Shown piece by piece: positions 43,830 through 51,825 of a stretch of DNA of 64,000 bases (position 1 is its first letter; each line of letters starts with the position of its first letter). A program made the translations under genes and the position numbers. The DNA comes from a bacterium (GTDB taxonomy: Bacteria > Chloroflexota > Dehalococcoidia > Tepidiformales > Tepidiformaceae): the NCBI GenBank assembly GCA_003577245.1, contig QEVS01000010.1, forward strand, positions 35,825-99,824. Reading direction: 5' to 3'. The notes beneath the pieces were generated by a model, which was given only the letters and a program-made list of their open reading frames with translations, had not been told where the DNA came from and made no database searches.

Positions 43830-44177
43830 TCACAGGTCCTTCACCGGCTCCGGCAGCTCGCCTTCGCGGGCCGCGTCGATCATCTCGCGGGCGCCATCCG
43901 GGAGGTCCATCCCGTACTGTTCGAACTTCTTCTCCACCCACGACCCTATCTGTCGCGGGTCGCGGTAAGCGTCGGGCCCACCCCCGCCATCGCCAGGGTC
44001 ACCGTACTTCTCGATGATGTCGGCCCGGCTGTACGTGCGCCCGAACTTCGACATCATGCGGGCGGTCTTCGCGCTCCCGCAATGCTCACACGGGGGCCGC
44101 ACTTCCGTGTCGACCTTGCGCGAGAAGTGGTTCGTTATCTTCCCGCAGTCGCTGCAACGAAACTCGTAGATGGGCAT
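43830..44177 (-). CDS. FmdB-family zinc-ribbon protein
   Basis: 115 aa from ATG 44177. N-terminal FmdB/regulatory zinc ribbon: MPIYEFRCSDCGKITNHF and RPPCEHCGSAKTARMMSKF, giving two CxxC pairs. The remainder is acidic and unstructured in look. FmdB proteins are small putative regulators with no settled function. It precedes the translin-family gene and may be co-transcribed with it. Confidence 0.9.
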   Translation of the reverse strand: MPIYEFRCSDCGKITNHFSRKVDTEVRPPCEHCGSAKTARMMSKFGRTYSRADIIEKYGDPGDGGGGPDAYRDPRQIGSWVEKKFEQYGMDLPDGAREMIDAAREGELPEPVKDL

Positions 44178-44290
44178 GCCCCAATCGTAGCGCATCCTCC
44201 GCGGACGGCTGAAGCCCTACAACGGTCCGGCCGCCCCCGGTAGACTCCCCCGGGAGCCGCCAACGACGGCGCGGCAGAGGGAGTGCAGAC

Positions 44291-45064
44291 GTGAACCTCT
44301 TTGACCTATCGGGCGAAGTCGCCTTCATCACCGGTGGAAACGGCGGGATCGGCAGGGGGATCGCGCTCGGACTCGCCTCCGCGGGCGCCGATATCGCAAT
44401 CGCTGCCCGCGATTCGAGCAAGTCCCAATCCGTGCGTGCGGAGGTCGAAGCCCTCGGCCGCCGCGCCGTCGCCGTGGACTGCGATGTCACGTCGCGCACA
44501 AGCATCGATGGGGCGGTGAAGGCCGCCCTTGACGCGTTCGGGAAGATCTCCGTCGTCGTTAACAACGCCGGCATCGGCCGCAGCAGCCCGCCCGAAACGT
44601 TGAGCGAAGACGACTGGGACGCGGTGGTCGATACCAACCTGAAGGGCACGCTGCTGGTGTCGCAGGCGTGCTTCGGGGCCCTCGTCGCCAACGGGCGGGG
44701 GAAGATCATCAACATAGGGTCCGAGTATTCGCTCTTCGGCTCTGCAATCGGCCTGCCGTATGGGGCGAGCAAGGGCGGGGTAATTACCCTCACCTACGGC
44801 CTTGCCGACGCCTGGGCTGTCCACAATATCCAGGTCAACGCCCTCCTCCCGGGCGTTATCGAGACGGACATATGGCGCGGCTCGCTGGCGGTCCCCGACT
44901 TCCGCGCCCGCCTGGAAAGGCGTACCCCGGCCGCCCGCATCGGTCTGCCCGAAGACATGGCAGGCCCGGCCGTGTTCCTGGCGTCGCGCGCCTCGGATTT
45001 CGTCACCGGGCAGTGGTTCGCCGTCGATGGCGGCGTCAACATTGCCGACCCTGTCATCCACTGA
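44291..45064 (+). CDS. SDR-family oxidoreductase
   Basis: 257 aa, classical short-chain dehydrogenase/reductase. Nucleotide-binding ITGGNGGIGRGIALGLA (TGxxxGxG), DVTSR, NNAGIGRS, catalytic Ser in NIGSEYSLFG, and YGASKGG (Y-x3-K). C-terminal GLPEDMAGPAVFLASRASDF and TGQWFAVDGGVN fit the family. Arg at DSSK/RD positions (AARDSS) hints at NADP(H) use. Substrate unknown. It converges with the yraN-rnhB pair and has an independent start. Confidence 0.9.
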   Translation: MNLFDLSGEVAFITGGNGGIGRGIALGLASAGADIAIAARDSSKSQSVRAEVEALGRRAVAVDCDVTSRTSIDGAVKAALDAFGKISVVVNNAGIGRSSPPETLSEDDWDAVVDTNLKGTLLVSQACFGALVANGRGKIINIGSEYSLFGSAIGLPYGASKGGVITLTYGLADAWAVHNIQVNALLPGVIETDIWRGSLAVPDFRARLERRTPAARIGLPEDMAGPAVFLASRASDFVTGQWFAVDGGVNIADPVIH

Positions 45065-45067
45065 AGA

Positions 45068-45436
45068 CTACTCGTCGGGAATCTCCACCCCGCGGAAATG
45101 CTCCACATGCGCCGTCTGGCCTCCCGGGCCGAGGTCCACGCTGACAACATCGATGCGCACCCGTTCGGGGTCGATGCCTCCGGCCTCGCAGTAGTCCATG
45201 GCGCATTGCCACATTCGCCGCAGCTTGACCGGGCCCACCGTTTCGGCGGCGAGGCCGGGAGCTGCCCGGCGCGTCCGCACCTCAACGAAAACCACGTCGC
45301 CTCCGTCGTGCGCCACGATGTCGATCTCGCCGCCGGGCGTGCGCACGTTCCGCGCAACCACGCGCATGCCGCCTGCCTCAAGGCGGTGGGCGGCTACCCG
45401 CTCCCCGAATTCGCCCAGCCGCTGGCGCTCGTTCAC
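45068..45436 (-). CDS. YraN/UPF0102 endonuclease-like protein
   Basis: 122 aa from GTG 45436, which overlaps the rnhB stop (GTGA). The UPF0102 fold is restriction-endonuclease-like: GEFGERVAAHRLEAGGMRVV, ARNVRTPGGEIDIVAHDGGD (GEIDI, catalytic Asp) and VVFVEVRTRRAA (E-x-R). Proteins of this family are almost always next to rnhB, as here, and are thought to be nucleases of DNA processing; the physiological role is not settled. The upstream extension is junk from another frame. Confidence 0.92.
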   Translation of the reverse strand: MNERQRLGEFGERVAAHRLEAGGMRVVARNVRTPGGEIDIVAHDGGDVVFVEVRTRRAAPGLAAETVGPVKLRRMWQCAMDYCEAGGIDPERVRIDVVSVDLGPGGQTAHVEHFRGVEIPDE

Positions 45437-46056
45437 AGGGGCAGCGTCCACTGCGCCACGGGTGCGTACGACCGGCGATGAATGGCGCACGGACCCCGTG
45501 CCGCCAGCAACCGCCTGTGCTCCGGCGTTGGGTAACCCTTGTTCCGGCAGAAGCCATACCCGGGGTACTCCTCGCAGAGCTCGTCCATCAGCGCGTCGCG
45601 GGCGACCTTCGCGATGACCGATGCCGCCGCCACCGCCACGCTGAGCATGTCGCCCTTGATTACCGGGCGCACGCCTGGCAACGGCAGGTCGAGCGCGTCG
45701 GAGATGACGTGCCCCGGCCGCTCTGGCAGCTGCTCGATGGCTCTCAGCATGCAGAGACGCCGCGCCGGCAGAATCCCCAGGCGGTCTATCTCCTCGTGGG
45801 TCGCCCACCCGATGGCGAACGGAACACTCCGGCGGATCTCGGCCGCCAGGCGCTCCCTTTCCGTCCCCGGAAGGAGCTTTGAATCACGAACCTGCCCGAA
45901 CCAGCCGAGCCGCCGGTTTCCCGTGAGTGCCACCGCCGCCGCCGTCACCGGACCGGCAAGCGGCCCGACTCCGGCCTCGTCGACCCCGGCCACAAGGTGG
46001 ATGCCCTTTCGCCAGGCCTCGCGCTCAAATCGAAGCGTCGGTGCGGGTGTGGCCAT
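45433..46056 (-). CDS. rnhB: Ribonuclease HII
   Basis: 207 aa from ATG 46056 (the further upstream frame to 46134 has no RBS). Removes ribonucleotides from DNA and Okazaki primers. Motifs: VAGVDEAGVGPLAGPV (first catalytic Asp and Glu), RDSKLLPGTERERL, PGVRPVIKGDMLSVAVAAAS (second Asp region) and VIAKVARDALMDEL. Standard length. It is coupled to yraN downstream and divergent from the cobA-hemD gene with an 88-base gap. Confidence 0.96.
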   Translation of the reverse strand: MATPAPTLRFEREAWRKGIHLVAGVDEAGVGPLAGPVTAAAVALTGNRRLGWFGQVRDSKLLPGTERERLAAEIRRSVPFAIGWATHEEIDRLGILPARRLCMLRAIEQLPERPGHVISDALDLPLPGVRPVIKGDMLSVAVAAASVIAKVARDALMDELCEEYPGYGFCRNKGYPTPEHRRLLAARGPCAIHRRSYAPVAQWTLPL

Positions 46057-46144
46057 CCCGTCGCCATCGTAGGCTGCACGCGCACCGCTGAAAAGCTCCA
46101 AAAGTCCACGCCATCGGCGACGCGGGCGTGCCACAATGGTGCCA

Positions 46145-47644
46145 ATGCCAGCAAGCGAGGGCCATGTCTACATCGTGGGCGCGGGGCCTGGCGATCCCGG
46201 TCTCATCACCGTGGCCGGCGCACGCGCCCTCGCCCGGGCCGGCGTGGTTCTCTATGACGCCCTTGCTCCCGCTTCGCTCCTTCGCCATGCCAGTCCCGGC
46301 GCCGAGGTGCGCTACGTTGGCAAGCGGGCGGGCCAGCACGCGCTCTCGCAGGCAGACATCGAATCCCTGGCCGTGCGCCTCGCTCGCAGCGGGAAGATCG
46401 TTGTTCGCCTCAAGGGCGGCGATCCCTTCGTCTTTGGGCGCGGCTCTGAAGAAGCCATGGCCTGCGCCCGCGCGGGCGTCCCCTTCACCGTCATCCCGGG
46501 CATCAGCTCCGCCATCGCCGCGCCCGCCTACGCCGGTATTCCCGTCACTCACCGGGGCGTCGCCGCGTCCTTCATGGTGATCACCGGCAGCGAAAGCGGC
46601 CCCGGCGAGCCCGGAGCCACGGTCGACTGGAAGGCCGCTGCAGGCACCGGCACCCTTTCCATCCTCATGGGGGGCTCGACGCTGGGGGAGGCCATGAGCC
46701 GCCTGATGGCCTTTGGGAAAGAGCCTTCTACCCCCGCCGCCTGCGTGCGCTGGGGAACGCGGCCTGATCAACAGGTCGTGAAGGGAACAGTCGCCACCAT
46801 CGCCGCCCTCGCCGCCTCAGCCGGGCTCTCTTCGCCGCTGGTTACGGTGGTTGGGCCCGTCGTCGACCTTGCCGGAGAGATCGCCTGGTTCAACCCGGGT
46901 CCGCTCGCCGGCCGGACCGTTGTCGTGACCCGCGCCCGCGAGCAGGCCAACGGCCTTGCGGAAACGCTCGAAGAGCTCGGCGCCACGGTTGTGGAAGCGC
47001 CCATCATCCGCATCCAGTCCATCGCCCCCAACGGTCCGCTTCGCAAGGCTCTCCTGGAACGGCCCGCCTGGGTGGTCTTCACCAGCGCCAACGCCGTCCG
47101 GGCCTGCGTGGGCGAGCTGCTCTCTGCCGGCGCCGACGTGCGAGAGCTCGCCGCATCGCGGATAGCCGCAGTCGGCCCGGGAACGGCCGCCGCCCTGGCA
47201 GAGGCCGGTCTGCGTCCGGACTTCGTCCCCCCTTCCCCGGCCGCTGACTCCCTCGCGGCGGCGCTGCCCGGCGTCGACGGACGCAGGGTGCTGCTCCCGC
47301 TCTCCGCCCTCGCCGACGATCGGCTTGCGCGGGGGCTCTGCGAGCGCGGCGCCCTCGTCCAACAGCATCCCGCTTACGACACCATCCCCGCACCCCTGGA
47401 CGAGGAGCGGGTACGGCAGGTGATTGAGGCCGACGCGATCACCTTCACGAGCGCGTCGACTGCCCGTTTTCTTCGTCAGGCCATCGGCGAAGCCGCGGTT
47501 CACAGCCGCACAAGGCTCGTAAGCATCGGCCCGCAAACCTCCGAGGCAGTGGTGGACGCCTTCGGCCGCGTCGACCGGGAGGCTGCCAGCCCGGACCTCG
47601 AATCGCTGGCCCATGCGGTCCGGGAGGCGCTTGCATGGGCCTGA
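46145..47644 (+). CDS. cobA-hemD: Uroporphyrinogen-III C-methyltransferase / uroporphyrinogen-III synthase fusion
   Basis: 499 aa from ATG 46145. Residues about 1-245 are SUMT/CobA: YIVGAGPGDPGLITVAGARA, RLKGGDPFVFGRGSEE, GISSAIAAPAYAGIPVTHRG. Residues about 255-495 are HemD: RTVVVTRAREQANGLAETLE, WVVFTSANAVRACV, ITFTSASTARFL. The fusion makes uroporphyrinogen III and methylates it to precorrin-2, at the branch to siroheme and cobalamin. First gene of a tight operon with precorrin-2 dehydrogenase, cbiX, DR2241-like, hemL and hemC; overlap with the next gene is 10 bases. Confidence 0.95.
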   Translation: MPASEGHVYIVGAGPGDPGLITVAGARALARAGVVLYDALAPASLLRHASPGAEVRYVGKRAGQHALSQADIESLAVRLARSGKIVVRLKGGDPFVFGRGSEEAMACARAGVPFTVIPGISSAIAAPAYAGIPVTHRGVAASFMVITGSESGPGEPGATVDWKAAAGTGTLSILMGGSTLGEAMSRLMAFGKEPSTPAACVRWGTRPDQQVVKGTVATIAALAASAGLSSPLVTVVGPVVDLAGEIAWFNPGPLAGRTVVVTRAREQANGLAETLEELGATVVEAPIIRIQSIAPNGPLRKALLERPAWVVFTSANAVRACVGELLSAGADVRELAASRIAAVGPGTAAALAEAGLRPDFVPPSPAADSLAAALPGVDGRRVLLPLSALADDRLARGLCERGALVQQHPAYDTIPAPLDEERVRQVIEADAITFTSASTARFLRQAIGEAAVHSRTRLVSIGPQTSEAVVDAFGRVDREAASPDLESLAHAVREALAWA

Positions 47645-48165
47645 TCATCGATTTCCAGCCGGTAGCGGGTCACGCCCTCGTGGTGGGCGGCGGAACGGTG
47701 GCCACCCGCAAGGTGAAGAGCCTGGCCGAGGCGGAGTTCGCCACCACCGTCATCGCCCCCGCGGTTTCGAGCGAAATCCGTCTCACCCCGAGGACTACTG
47801 TTGTCGAGCGCGAGTTCCAGCCTGCCGACCTTCAGCAGGAGCCCGCCTGGGCCCTCGTCATCGCCTGCACCGGTTCGCGCGAAGTCAACCGTGAAGTGGG
47901 GAGGCTCGCCCGCCTTGCCCGCCTCCCCGTCCTTGTAGCCGACGCCCGCAACGAGAGCACCTTCTTCATGCCCGCGGTGATCCGCGACGGCGACCTGGCC
48001 GTGGCCGTGTCCACCGGCGGCGCCTCGCCGGGAACAGCGCGCTGGATCCGCGAACAGATAGTCGGCGCCATCGGTCCCGGCTGGGCGAAGATGGTCTCCC
48101 TGGCGCGCGCTGAGCGCGAGACCCGCCGCGGCCGTCCGCACGGTCGGCAGTCGAACGATGGCTAG
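47635..48165 (+). CDS. Precorrin-2 dehydrogenase (siroheme synthase N-domain)
   Basis: 176 aa, the CysG-N/Met8 module. Rossmann motif ALVVGGGTVATRKVKSLAEA, nucleotide loop WALVIACTGSREVNREVGRL, and the active-site segment VADARNESTFFMPAVIRDGD (the D-x-FN/STF pattern with Pro). It oxidises precorrin-2 to sirohydrochlorin with NAD+. In contrast to CysG it lacks the ferrochelatase-like function extension; chelation is presumably done by the CbiX-like protein encoded next. Overlaps the neighbours by 10 and 8 bases. Confidence 0.92.
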   Translation: MGLIIDFQPVAGHALVVGGGTVATRKVKSLAEAEFATTVIAPAVSSEIRLTPRTTVVEREFQPADLQQEPAWALVIACTGSREVNREVGRLARLARLPVLVADARNESTFFMPAVIRDGDLAVAVSTGGASPGTARWIREQIVGAIGPGWAKMVSLARAERETRRGRPHGRQSNDG

Positions 48166-48895
48166 GGCGCTCGTCCTCGCCGGGCATGGTTCGCACCTCG
48201 ACCCCGCCTCCAGCCGCCCGGTTCACGAGCACGCGCTTCGCCTGCGCGCACGGGGAACCTTCGACGAGGTGCGTTGCGCCTTCTGGAAGGAGGAGCCCCC
48301 GCTCTCTCGCATCCTCGAGGCCTGTGATGCCGATGACGTGACCATCGTCCCGGTATTCATCTCCAACGGCTATTTCACGCGCACCGTGCTGCCCCGCGAG
48401 ATGGGCCTCACCGGTCCGATCTCGCACATGAGCGGGAAGCTCGTTCGCTACACCGAACCCGTGGGTTCGCACCCCGCCCTTGCCGAAGTCATCGTCGAGC
48501 GCGCACTCGAAGCCGGCGCCGGACCCGCAACGGGTGTCGCCGTCCTTGGCCATGGCACGCCACGCAACCCTGAATCGGAGCGCAACGTCTTCTTCCAGGC
48601 CGGGCTGGTAGCGAAGATGGGCCACTTTGCCGCGGTTGCAGCGGTCTTTCTCGAACAGGAGCCGAACATGCGCGACGTCTTCCAGCGCCTCGACACCAGG
48701 GAGATCGTGATGGTCCCGCTCTTTGTTGCTGAAGGCTGGCATGTGGGCGTCTCCATCCCAATGGACATGGCCATCGGCGCGGGCGAGCTCCGGCGCGACG
48801 ATCGCACTCTCCGCTTTGCTGCTCCGGTGGGGACCCACCCCCTGCTGGCCGGCGTAATCAACGATCTCGCCTCCGCGGCCGCTGCCTGGCGATGA
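48158..48895 (+). CDS. cbiX: CbiX-type sirohydrochlorin chelatase
   Basis: 245 aa. Two CbiX halves: ALVLAGHGSHLDPASSRPVH (His at the chelation site, about 8-12) and GVAVLGHGTPRNPESERNVF (about 126-145). Other marks are TIVPVFISNGYFTRTVLP and MVPLFVAEGWHVGVSIP, whose His completes the second site. Class II chelatases insert Co2+ or Fe2+ into sirohydrochlorin, for cobalamin or siroheme. Given its place after precorrin-2 dehydrogenase, iron insertion for siroheme is the simpler reading. Overlaps the DR2241-like gene by 4 bases. Confidence 0.92.
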   Translation: MARALVLAGHGSHLDPASSRPVHEHALRLRARGTFDEVRCAFWKEEPPLSRILEACDADDVTIVPVFISNGYFTRTVLPREMGLTGPISHMSGKLVRYTEPVGSHPALAEVIVERALEAGAGPATGVAVLGHGTPRNPESERNVFFQAGLVAKMGHFAAVAAVFLEQEPNMRDVFQRLDTREIVMVPLFVAEGWHVGVSIPMDMAIGAGELRRDDRTLRFAAPVGTHPLLAGVINDLASAAAAWR

Positions 48896-49581
48896 GAATC
48901 GAAGCCGCCATCGCCGCCCGCACCAGCTTCCGCCTGGGCGAAATCGAGGTGCGGTTCGATGGTCCGGTCGCGGTCGTCTCCGGCCCGCCGGGTGGCGACA
49001 CCGCCCCTGTCGAGGTCTCGCTCGAAGTCCTCCGTGAGTTCGTGCGCGCCGATGACCATGGCCGCTACCGTCCGCTGCCCGGTGCTCGCACCCTGCCGCA
49101 TGGCTGGGAAGTCCGCTGCGCCAGCGCCGGCGAGCTCCGCACCGCCATCGATGAGGTCTACCCGCTCGCCCTGCAGCACATCAGCCAGCACGAACGAGGT
49201 GACCTGCGCGTGGTCGCGCTCGACGACGTGCTCCAGCGGCAGTCCGGGCGATACGCCCTTGCCGCCGGCCTTTCCGGTAAAGGCCGCGAGGCCGCCTGCC
49301 GGGCCCTCTGCAGCCGCTGCGTGAGGACGCCTTCCTGGCAGGAAGGCACGCTCCCAGAAGAGGCGATTCCCTGTCCTGAAGCGTGCAGCGTTCTCATTGC
49401 GCTTTGCCGCGAGGCCGCCCTCTGGGAGAGCTCGCCGCCCGCGCCCTCCCCGGCAAACCCCACCCTCCCGTTCGCTCAATTCGAAGCTCCCGGCAACGAG
49501 GTTCGCGAAGCATATCTCGCTGCCCACTTCGCTGCCCCGCCGCCCGGACCTGTACAGCACCGCCCGGCACGGAGACGATGA
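48892..49581 (+). CDS. DR2241-type Fe-S protein associated with CbiX
   Basis: 229 aa. N-terminal part (about 1-130) is a domain seen in DR2241-like proteins. C-terminal part (about 130-190) carries the iron-sulfur region RALCSRCVRTPSWQEG, PCPEACSVLIALCREAALWE, with five closely set cysteines that fit a 4Fe-4S site. In Deinococcus DR2241 the two regions are fused to CbiX; here the CbiX-like gene is separate and directly upstream, so the proteins probably form a complex in sirohydrochlorin metallation. Role inferred from association. Confidence 0.8.
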   Translation: MRIEAAIAARTSFRLGEIEVRFDGPVAVVSGPPGGDTAPVEVSLEVLREFVRADDHGRYRPLPGARTLPHGWEVRCASAGELRTAIDEVYPLALQHISQHERGDLRVVALDDVLQRQSGRYALAAGLSGKGREAACRALCSRCVRTPSWQEGTLPEEAIPCPEACSVLIALCREAALWESSPPAPSPANPTLPFAQFEAPGNEVREAYLAAHFAAPPPGPVQHRPARRR

Positions 49582-50870
49582 CCATGTTGGACAACGAGAC
49601 CATCCGCGATGCCGCTCGAAGCCTCTTCCCCGGCGGGGTGAACAGCCCGGTTCGCTCGTTTCGCGCGGTGGATGGCGCCCCCCGGCCGATTGTTCGCGGC
49701 CAGGGCGCCCACGTCTTCGACGCCGGCGGTACGCGCTATATCGACTACATGGGCGCGTTTGGGCCCCTGCTGCTCGGGCATGCGCACCCGGCAGTGACGG
49801 CCGCCATCCAGGCCGCTGCGGCCGAGGGCACCGCCTTTGGCGCCCTGACCCCCGGCGAAGTCGAGCTGGGCCGCAGGGTCGTCGAGGCCACCGGGCTCGA
49901 ACGCATCCGTTTCGTGAACTCCGGCACCGAGGCGACCATGACCGCCATCCGGCTGGCGCGTGCCGCCACGGGGCGCCAGCTGGTGGTCAAGTTCGATGGC
50001 GGTTACCACGGCCACAGCGACGGCCTGCTGGTGAAGGCGGGAAGCGGCGTCGCCACACTCGGCCTCAGCGATTCGGCCGGTGTGCCGCAGGCGATTGCGG
50101 GGCTCACTGCCGTGCTGCCCTACAACGACGCGGCGGCTCTCGGCCGGTGGTTCGCGGAACATGGCCCGGAAACGGCCGCCATCATCGTCGAGCCCGTCGC
50201 CGGAAACATGGGGCTCGTCGCCCCGAAGCGGGACTTCCTCGATGCCCTCCAGCGGTTGCCGCACGAGCACGGCGCCCTGCTCATCGCCGATGAAGTCATC
50301 ACGGGGTTCCGGCTGCGGTATGGCCTTTCCGGGCTGCTGCCCGGCGCTGACATCGTCTGCCTGGGGAAGATCATCGGTGGCGGTCTCCCTGTGGGCGCCT
50401 TTGGCGGCAGCGCGAAGCTCATGTCACAGATTGCACCCGAAGGCCCCGTGTACCAGGCAGGCACCCTGAGCGGCAACCCGCTGGTCATGGCGGCCGGGGT
50501 TGCTACCCTCGACGCCCTTGCCGGCGGCGCCCCCTACCGCCGGGCCGAAGAGCTGGCCCGCCACCTCGAGAACGCCCTTGGCGCGGCTGCCTCGCGGGCG
50601 GGCGTCGAGGCAGCCGCGGTCCGTGTGGGTTCGATGCTCACCCTGTTCTTCCGCCACGAACCGCCCCGCAACTACTCCGAAGCGCGCGAGTCCGACTCCT
50701 CGAAGTTCGCCGCCTTCCACGCGGCGATGCTCGCCCGGGGTGTGATGCTCCCGCCGTCGCAGTTCGAGACGTGGTTTGTCTCCGCGGCCCACACCGAGAG
50801 CGACATCGACGCCACCGCCTTCGCCGCCCACGAGGCCATGTATGCCCTTGCCGCCGGTGCCACGCCATGA
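49578..50870 (+). CDS. hemL: Glutamate-1-semialdehyde 2,1-aminomutase
   Basis: 430 aa from ATG 49578, overlapping the previous stop (ATGA). PLP enzyme converting glutamate-1-semialdehyde to 5-aminolevulinate, the committed tetrapyrrole precursor. Motifs: NSPVRSFRAVDG, MGAFGPLLLGHAHP, RFVNSGTEATMTAIRLARA, LIADEVITGFRLRYG (Asp contacting PLP), and LGKIIGGGLPVGAFGG (PLP Lys). It sits in the middle of the siroheme/heme operon, so ALA supply and modification are co-expressed. Overlap with hemC is 4 bases. hemA and hemB are not in the window. Confidence 0.96.
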   Translation: MTMLDNETIRDAARSLFPGGVNSPVRSFRAVDGAPRPIVRGQGAHVFDAGGTRYIDYMGAFGPLLLGHAHPAVTAAIQAAAAEGTAFGALTPGEVELGRRVVEATGLERIRFVNSGTEATMTAIRLARAATGRQLVVKFDGGYHGHSDGLLVKAGSGVATLGLSDSAGVPQAIAGLTAVLPYNDAAALGRWFAEHGPETAAIIVEPVAGNMGLVAPKRDFLDALQRLPHEHGALLIADEVITGFRLRYGLSGLLPGADIVCLGKIIGGGLPVGAFGGSAKLMSQIAPEGPVYQAGTLSGNPLVMAAGVATLDALAGGAPYRRAEELARHLENALGAAASRAGVEAAAVRVGSMLTLFFRHEPPRNYSEARESDSSKFAAFHAAMLARGVMLPPSQFETWFVSAAHTESDIDATAFAAHEAMYALAAGATP

Positions 50871-51745
50871 CGGCGCTCCGCCTTGGGACCCGCGGCAGCC
50901 GGCTCGCTCGCGTCCAGAGCGAGCAGGTGGCCTCCCTGCTGCGTTCTGCGCATCCGGGCATCGAAGTGCGCCTGGTCGAAATCGCCACCGCCGGCGACCG
51001 CGACCAGGCGACCCCGCTCTCCGACGGCACGGGCTGGTTCACCACCGCCATCCAGGAGGCGCTCCTCAGCGGCGATGTCGACTTCGCCGTGCACAGCTAC
51101 AAGGACCTGCCCACCGCTCACCCCGAGGGCCTTGTGATTGCCGCTGTTCCAGCCCGGGAAGATCCGCGCGATGCTCTTGTGAGCCGCGACGGCGCGCCGC
51201 TTGCTGAGCTCCGCCAGGGCGCCGTGATCGGCACCAGCTCGCCGCGCCGCGAAGCCCAGGTGCTCGCCCTCAGGCCCGGCCTTCAGCTTCAGCCCATCCG
51301 CGGCAACGTCGATACACGCGTTGCGAAAGTCGATACCGGCGAGTTTGACGCGGCCGTTCTCGCTCTTGCCGGTCTCCGCCGGCTGGGCCTCGAGTCACGC
51401 ATCTCACACATCTTCACCCTCGACGAGATCCTGCCCGCTCCCGCGCAGGGTGCCCTGGCCGTGGAGTGCCGCGCGGATGATGCCCGTACTCGCGCGCTGC
51501 TCTCCGCTATTCATGACCATTCAGTGGCCGCTTGCGTAACGGCAGAGCGATGCTTCCTCGCTGCCCTTGAAGCCGGCTGCAGCTTTCCCGCCGCGGCGCA
51601 CGCGGAGCTGGGCGGCACCACGCTCTCCATCCGGGCGATGGTGGCCCGCGATGGCGCCATTGCCCGCGCTCACATCAGCGGACCATCCGAAACGGCGGGC
51701 GAGCTTGGCCGCGCCCTCGCTGCTTCGCTCGTCAGCGCAACGTAG
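50867..51745 (+). CDS. hemC: Porphobilinogen deaminase (hydroxymethylbilane synthase)
   Basis: 292 aa from ATG 50867. Assembles four porphobilinogens into hydroxymethylbilane. Motifs: LRLGTRGSRLARVQSEQV (phosphate/substrate Arg), DFAVHSYKDLPTAHP (Asp, K-D-L-P), IGTSSPRREAQVLALRP, RGNVDTRVAKVDTGEFDAAV and DEILPAPAQGALAVECR. The dipyrromethane cofactor Cys is in LEAGCSFPAAAHAE (about 241). The product feeds HemD in the same operon. Convergent with the MMPL gene; an 80-base gap with no clear terminator follows. Confidence 0.96.
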   Translation: MTALRLGTRGSRLARVQSEQVASLLRSAHPGIEVRLVEIATAGDRDQATPLSDGTGWFTTAIQEALLSGDVDFAVHSYKDLPTAHPEGLVIAAVPAREDPRDALVSRDGAPLAELRQGAVIGTSSPRREAQVLALRPGLQLQPIRGNVDTRVAKVDTGEFDAAVLALAGLRRLGLESRISHIFTLDEILPAPAQGALAVECRADDARTRALLSAIHDHSVAACVTAERCFLAALEAGCSFPAAAHAELGGTTLSIRAMVARDGAIARAHISGPSETAGELGRALAASLVSAT

Positions 51746-51825
51746 CCTATCGAAAACGGCCCCGGCGAGGAGGCAAGAGGGTGCGCCCTGCCCGCAGATG
51801 CCCCATCCGTGCCATGGGCAGCCTG

